Below, piece after piece: positions 6,228 to 9,634 of a stretch of 9,634 bases of DNA; within the stretch, counting starts at the first letter, position 1, and every line of letters begins with the position of its first letter. This DNA comes from a bacterium (GTDB lineage Bacteria > Patescibacteriota > Gracilibacteria > UM-FILTER-43-11): assembly GCA_030426875.1 (NCBI GenBank), contig JAUHXI010000040.1, positions 1 through 9,634 on the forward strand, given 5' to 3'. The notes beneath the pieces are model-generated. The model saw nothing but the letters and a program-made list of their open reading frames with translations. It searched no databases and was not told the DNA's origin. The position numbers were made by a program, and so were the translations under genes.

Positions 6228-7497
6228 ACGCCATTTTCTTGCAAGCCTATTTTCGAGCTTAGCGGTGGCAGCTTTAGTCGTTTTTGCTCTACCTTCTTTT
6301 GTAGAAGACGTGTCAGCCATTGGGATTCGCCCCATTCGTTTCGAAGTCAGCTCCCCTCCTGGAGGGAGTTTTCAGGGATCAGTCACTGTGGTCAATGAAA
6401 CAGATGAAGACTTTTATGCTGAACCATCTTTGAGTTCTTTTGTGCAAAATTCAGAGCAAGGTGCTCCTATTTATGGGGATGTTGGTGACTTTTTACTGCA
6501 AGATCCTATTGAGTGGATTGATATTTCGGATGAGCCTATTTTTATAAAGGCAGGTGAGACACAAGAGGTTCAATATACAGTTAACATTCCTCTGGACGCC
6601 GAAGCAGGTGGAAAATATGTGCTAGTGGGCTACCAACCAGTTAAAGATGAAGACAGTCCTGTTAAAGTCAATGTCAGAGCGGCAAGCACCTTGATTCTTA
6701 CCGTTGAAGGAGATTTGACTCCTCAGGGTGAAATAGAGGCCTTCGCGTTGCCAGATGAAATGATGACTGATAAGCCTCTTGTCTTTAGTGCCACTTTTAA
6801 AAATACGGGCAACATCCACGTGAAGCCCCATGGATGGATTGAAATCATTGACCTGGCAACTGGGGAAAGCATGAAAGGCATCGGAGCCTTTCAAGACCCA
6901 CAATCGGGTGTGATTGTGACTTCAGACAAAATCCCCATCAATTTAAATAAAGGAAATGTGTTGCCTGATAGCATTAGAACCTTTACCGGTGAATGGGTCA
7001 CTAATATTCAAAATGGTGATTATAAAGCCGTCTTAAATATTGAATATCAAGAGGGAGTGCCACCCATCACACAGGAGTTTGAATTCACCATAGACGACCG
7101 ACTGGTTGCCGATAGCTTTATGCTTGAGATTGGTGAAGCAGAGACCAATTTTGAACTGATTGTGACCAATCAAGGATCTGCCAAGCAAAAGTTATCTGGA
7201 TCGATTGTAGTAAACAATGCTTTCGGCCACACGGTTTCAGAAATTGTTATCCCCGAAGACATTGATTACATTGCACCAGGAGAAACTAAAAAATTCAAAT
7301 TTACTTGGCTTAGCAAAGATGTCCCACCTGGAGCCTATACAGCGACTTTAACAGCTGATTATGGGTACTCTGACCAGGTTTTAATTACTGAGCTAGCGTT
7401 TGGCGAGCAAGACAGAGTCATCCTTTACTTGAGCGTTGCATTGGGAATTGTTGCCGTGATCGCCTTGATTGCTATATTTTCACGAAGGAAGAAATAA
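6223..7497 (+). CDS. Exported DUF916-like (WxL-interacting type) protein with C-terminal anchor
   Basis: This is a 424-residue surface protein. A signal peptide covers residues 1-32 (basic MKRH, hydrophobic core, likely cleavage after VSA). The mature part starts with IGIRPIRFEVSSPPGGSFQG and continues as an Ig-like sandwich to ~160 (VTVVNETDEDFYAEPSL, then GGKYVLVGYQPV). This order resembles the DUF916 domain of WxL-interacting proteins and related CARDB-like folds. Two further beta-sandwich domains follow at ~165-292 (LVFSATFKNTGNIHVKPHG) and ~295-392 (NFELIVTNQGSAKQKLSG, then IAPGETKKFKFTWLS). A single helix (~398-418) and the tail SRRKK anchor it, leaving the domains outside. It has no cysteines. 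The start is fixed by the signal peptide; no Shine-Dalgarno is present. It converges with the small surface gene across a shared terminator and probably serves as anchor or partner for it. Confidence 0.9.
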   Translation: MKRHFLASLFSSLAVAALVVFALPSFVEDVSAIGIRPIRFEVSSPPGGSFQGSVTVVNETDEDFYAEPSLSSFVQNSEQGAPIYGDVGDFLLQDPIEWIDISDEPIFIKAGETQEVQYTVNIPLDAEAGGKYVLVGYQPVKDEDSPVKVNVRAASTLILTVEGDLTPQGEIEAFALPDEMMTDKPLVFSATFKNTGNIHVKPHGWIEIIDLATGESMKGIGAFQDPQSGVIVTSDKIPINLNKGNVLPDSIRTFTGEWVTNIQNGDYKAVLNIEYQEGVPPITQEFEFTIDDRLVADSFMLEIGEAETNFELIVTNQGSAKQKLSGSIVVNNAFGHTVSEIVIPEDIDYIAPGETKKFKFTWLSKDVPPGAYTATLTADYGYSDQVLITELAFGEQDRVILYLSVALGIVAVIALIAIFSRRKK

Positions 7498-7582
7498 GGG
7501 GTGTGTATTAAAAATAAAAATGATTTTAGAATAGACGATTGAATCATTGTTCGTTTTTCATCCCACATTGAAATTGAACCAA

Positions 7583-7620
7583 AAAACAGACTCCATTGAT
7601 TCATCAGCGGGGTCTGTTTT
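7583..7620. terminator. Bidirectional terminator between convergent surface genes
   Basis: AAAACAGACTCC (7583-7594) pairs with GGGGTCTGTTTT (7609-7620): a 12-bp stem with one G.U wobble on the plus strand (A.C mismatch on the minus strand) and a 14-nt loop. Each strand has a T-run at the 3' arm: TTTTAT on plus, TTTTTT on minus. It lies between stop codons at 7497 and 7662 and would serve both genes. Confidence 0.8.
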
Positions 7621-7661
7621 ATAAGGTTTACAATTAATGGGTATCTCAGTTAAAATCCTGA

Positions 7662-8264
7662 CTAAAGCCCAGCAATTGTAAAGGTAAAGTTACCTTCAAA
7701 TTCAGCGCCGGCTTGAATGGTGTTGTCAGCATAAGCGTCATAATGAATGTCAAACGTGTCTGAATTGGTTTCTTCGGTGGCAGTGAATAGTGTGCTAGCT
7801 GTGGTGGTCAATTTGGTTTCAGAACCAGTAAATGTTGCACCAGATAAGGCGCCCAATCCACCTGCACCTGCATCAGTGGTGAAGCTCACGTAACTAGAAG
7901 TCCCATCCAAATCAAAAGTGTTTTCTGCACCCACGGCACAACTGCCTGGTGCTCCACCATCTTCCACACAAAGTTTACCGGGATTGTCGTCCAAATCAGC
8001 AGCTAAAATAGTGGTTATGAAACCGTTAGCATCATTACTGGCAACCGTGATTGTATTCACTTCACCTGTGTCGACAACCTCTGGGGCAAGAGCGGCAATA
8101 GAAAAATCAATCCCATCGTCGCTGATGCTCAAGGTTCCAGCTACGGTTAAGGAAACGGTCACATCATCGGTCAGTGCGGCTGAGCTCATGTATAAATAAA
8201 AGCCCCCAACACCTAGGGCAATACCCCCTAAGACCGCAAGGGTGTTTTGTAATACTTTGTTCAT
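7662..8264 (-). CDS. Small exported beta-rich surface protein (WxL/TasA-like layout)
   Basis: This is a 200-residue secreted protein. Residues 1-30 form a signal peptide or N-terminal anchor (MNKVLQ, then a Gly/Ala/Leu core ending YMSSAA). The mature part is acidic and rich in Thr, Ala, Gly and Asp, with alternating beta-strand patterns: VTVSLTVAGTLSISDDGI, then NTITVASNDANGFITTILA, and a C-terminal AGAEFEGNFTFTIAGL strand. This strand pattern, with the NANG-type turn after TITV, resembles WxL-domain and TasA/spore-coat-like beta sandwiches that form surface layers or fibres, but no WxL motif is present. Two cysteines (99, 109) bracket a short loop that could be disulfide-bonded. It has a near-consensus promoter and the shared A/C-rich leader, which fits an abundant subunit. 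It stops at TAG just before a bidirectional terminator. The exact family is uncertain. Confidence 0.88.
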   Translation of the reverse strand: MNKVLQNTLAVLGGIALGVGGFYLYMSSAALTDDVTVSLTVAGTLSISDDGIDFSIAALAPEVVDTGEVNTITVASNDANGFITTILAADLDDNPGKLCVEDGGAPGSCAVGAENTFDLDGTSSYVSFTTDAGAGGLGALSGATFTGSETKLTTTASTLFTATEETNSDTFDIHYDAYADNTIQAGAEFEGNFTFTIAGL

Positions 8265-8278
8265 TTTTTGTTTTGGTT
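8260..8278 (-). promoter_or_regulatory. A/C-rich start-site leader, copy 2
   Basis: These 19 nt are identical to 6209-6227 and hold the start of the small surface protein gene. The 14 nt before the ATG lack any Shine-Dalgarno. The flanking sequence on either side differs between the two copies. Confidence 0.6.
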
Positions 8279-8331
8279 AGCTAAGTAAATGAGTATTTTG
8301 ATAAATTATTTTTTTAACTCGACCTCATTTA

Positions 8332-8360
8332 ATTATACATTATTTATAATTTTAAGTCAA
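8332..8360 (-). promoter_or_regulatory. Near-consensus sigma70 promoter of the small surface protein gene
   Basis: On the minus strand TTGACT (8360-8355) and a perfect TATAAT (8337-8332) are exactly 17 nt apart. Only the last base of the -35 departs from consensus. Transcription should start near 8325, leaving a ~60-nt A-rich leader. It begins 11 nt past the stop of the upstream gene, so the small protein can be expressed apart from it. It is the strongest promoter in the window. Confidence 0.8.
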
Positions 8361-8370
8361 TGTTTGCTTA

Positions 8371-9634
8371 TTATTTAAGCTTTTTATAGTAATGAATACT
8401 AATAAATGCGATCATAACAATCACAATCAATAAAATAAGTAAAAAATCCAGGCCTGTGTCTTTTATGTAAAAATCAATGTATACATCTTTGGACCTTAGG
8501 CTCATGCCATCAGATTCACTTAGGGCATAAAGTGTGACGCGGTGGTTTTGGTTCACATCCAGGGCAGTGGGGGATTCAATTGAAAAAAGACCTGATGCAT
8601 CGTCTATAACAATCCTTGAGTTTAAGCCAGTATCTCCCCACATCGCAACAATTTGTGCTCCATGCTCACCCCGTCCCGTTACCACTACTGTATTGTCTTC
8701 AGTGATTTTTAGGGTTATCCGATTTGTGTTTAAATCAATGCTTTCAAGTGATGTTTCATTGATCTTAATCAAATGAGGGGGGTCTAAAAAAATCTCTTGA
8801 TTCAAGGTAAAACGAACCGGAGTGGAGACAATGCTTTGACCATTGTTCAGGATGCCGACTGCGACTAAGTCATAAGTTTGCCCCTCTGACAGGCTTACAT
8901 TTGATGTGAGTTTAAATAAATAGCGATCGCCCTCTTCGGTTGGGGTAAATTGATTTATCTCACCCAAATCAATCATATCGCGACTGGTTTCACCCGAGTC
9001 CAAAACGGGGCTAATGAATAAATGAACGGCCTGAGTTTCTTTAGCGGTAAACCCTAAAATATCTAAATGAGGGATGGTCCACCCTGATTGAGGGGTGATG
9101 ACTCCAATTGAATGAGCGCTGAGTTGACAATCCTCAGCCGCCAAAGGATTGGTTGAGAAGCGGGTCACTTCGTAACCATCCAAGCAACCATCTGCGTCAG
9201 TATCGGCAGAAAGCGGGTTGGAGGAAATATAGCACTCCATACGATCAGACAAGCCATCCTGATCCTGATCAGCGTATTCTAAATCAAAATCAATGGTGGG
9301 ATACTTAGTCTTACAATCCCCAATGAGGGTGCTAAAATTGGAGGATTGACCCGTGATTTCAACAAGAAATGGCACATGGTCTTGTGTGCCACTTATCAAA
9401 ACATCGATGACTTTTTCTTGCATTTCATTCGCAGTTGGGCGCAAGGTAGGTGTGACCTTAGAAATAGTCACTGGGTCGCTTGGCCCAGCTTCAGTTGCGA
9501 TATTTCCATTGGAATGACTAGCTGTATTTGCACCCATAAACAGGCTCAAGGTCCCCTCTCCTGAAATATTTTTTATACTCACCAGCCACGTAGTATTATC
9601 CTGCTGAGTTAAAAAAACATCTCCAGTTGCAGTG
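8371..9634 (-). CDS. Large Ig-like/TSP3-repeat surface protein with C-terminal anchor (N-terminus outside window)
   Basis: The reading frame stays open to the window edge, so this is the C-terminal part (about 420 residues) of a longer exported protein. The GTG at 9582 sits inside a domain and is unlikely to be the start: the residues before it (GDVFLTQQDNTTWLVSIKNI) continue into SGEGTLSLFMGANTASHSNGN as an Ig/cadherin-like repeat of the GTASDAAGN type. Counting from the GTG, two calcium-binding TSP3-like motifs follow, DQDQDGLSD (105-113) and DTDADGCLD (127-135), 22 residues apart. Cysteines at 90, 117, 133 and 152 flank them. Two more beta-sandwich domains cover ~160-262 and ~263-375. A hydrophobic helix (~379-397) and the basic tail HYYKKLK anchor it with the domains outside. 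It is probably an adhesin or cell-surface scaffold, co-directional with the small surface gene. Confidence 0.88.
   Translation of the reverse strand, partial: TATGDVFLTQQDNTTWLVSIKNISGEGTLSLFMGANTASHSNGNIATEAGPSDPVTISKVTPTLRPTANEMQEKVIDVLISGTQDHVPFLVEITGQSSNFSTLIGDCKTKYPTIDFDLEYADQDQDGLSDRMECYISSNPLSADTDADGCLDGYEVTRFSTNPLAAEDCQLSAHSIGVITPQSGWTIPHLDILGFTAKETQAVHLFISPVLDSGETSRDMIDLGEINQFTPTEEGDRYLFKLTSNVSLSEGQTYDLVAVGILNNGQSIVSTPVRFTLNQEIFLDPPHLIKINETSLESIDLNTNRITLKITEDNTVVVTGRGEHGAQIVAMWGDTGLNSRIVIDDASGLFSIESPTALDVNQNHRVTLYALSESDGMSLRSKDVYIDFYIKDTGLDFLLILLIVIVMIAFISIHYYKKLK

Noticed and set aside
7918..8199. 93-codon open frame on the plus strand opposite the small surface gene
   Set aside because: A shadow of the Thr/Ala/Gly-rich gene on the minus strand, with no leader or recognisable protein features.
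1..9634. CRISPR arrays, tRNA or rRNA genes, transposase genes
   Set aside because: No regularly spaced repeats, cloverleaf patterns, rRNA-like stretches or transposase-like proteins were seen on either strand.

Overview
The window reads as chromosomal DNA from a small-genome, uncultivated bacterium. The best fit is the Candidate Phyla Radiation (Patescibacteria), possibly a Peregrinibacteria-like lineage; this is an inference, not a demonstration. Supporting signs are the short archaeal-type triosephosphate isomerase, a TruB without its C-terminal PUA domain, almost no Shine-Dalgarno sequences (A/C-rich leaders instead), and secreted beta-rich surface proteins held by C-terminal membrane helices. 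TGA ends several clear genes (truB, the MscS gene, the HTH gene, the 5502 gene), so the TGA=Gly code of Absconditabacteria/Gracilibacteria is not in use here.

Layout. 1-2603 (+): a 617-residue protein of unknown function, then truB behind an extended -10 promoter. 2607-2715: a G/C-tract palindromic repeat between the convergent truB and MscS genes, which also forms a terminator. 2717-5281 (-), read from right to left: a membrane-tethered HTH/coiled-coil protein, tpiA 29 nt downstream of it, and after a 151-nt gap an MscS-type channel. A strong promoter and a perfect dyad lie in front of the HTH gene. 5502-5942 (+): a small membrane-anchored protein whose C-terminal half resembles the end of a GT51 peptidoglycan glycosyltransferase. 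6223-9634: a three-gene cell-surface cluster made of a DUF916-like anchored protein (+), a small exported beta-sandwich protein (-), and a large Ig-like/TSP3-repeat protein with a C-terminal membrane helix (-, running off the window).

The most interesting part is the surface cluster. Its three components resemble, in architecture, the WxL / WxL-interacting protein (DUF916) / large adhesin loci of Firmicutes. Two of the three genes start from an identical 19-nt leader (AACCAAAACAAAAA plus ATGAA) although they lie on opposite strands and are unrelated in coding sequence. The small protein has a near-consensus sigma70 promoter, as expected for an abundant structural subunit. The second notable item is the DNA-binding protein tethered to the membrane by a coiled coil, with a 27-bp dyad just downstream of its own promoter.
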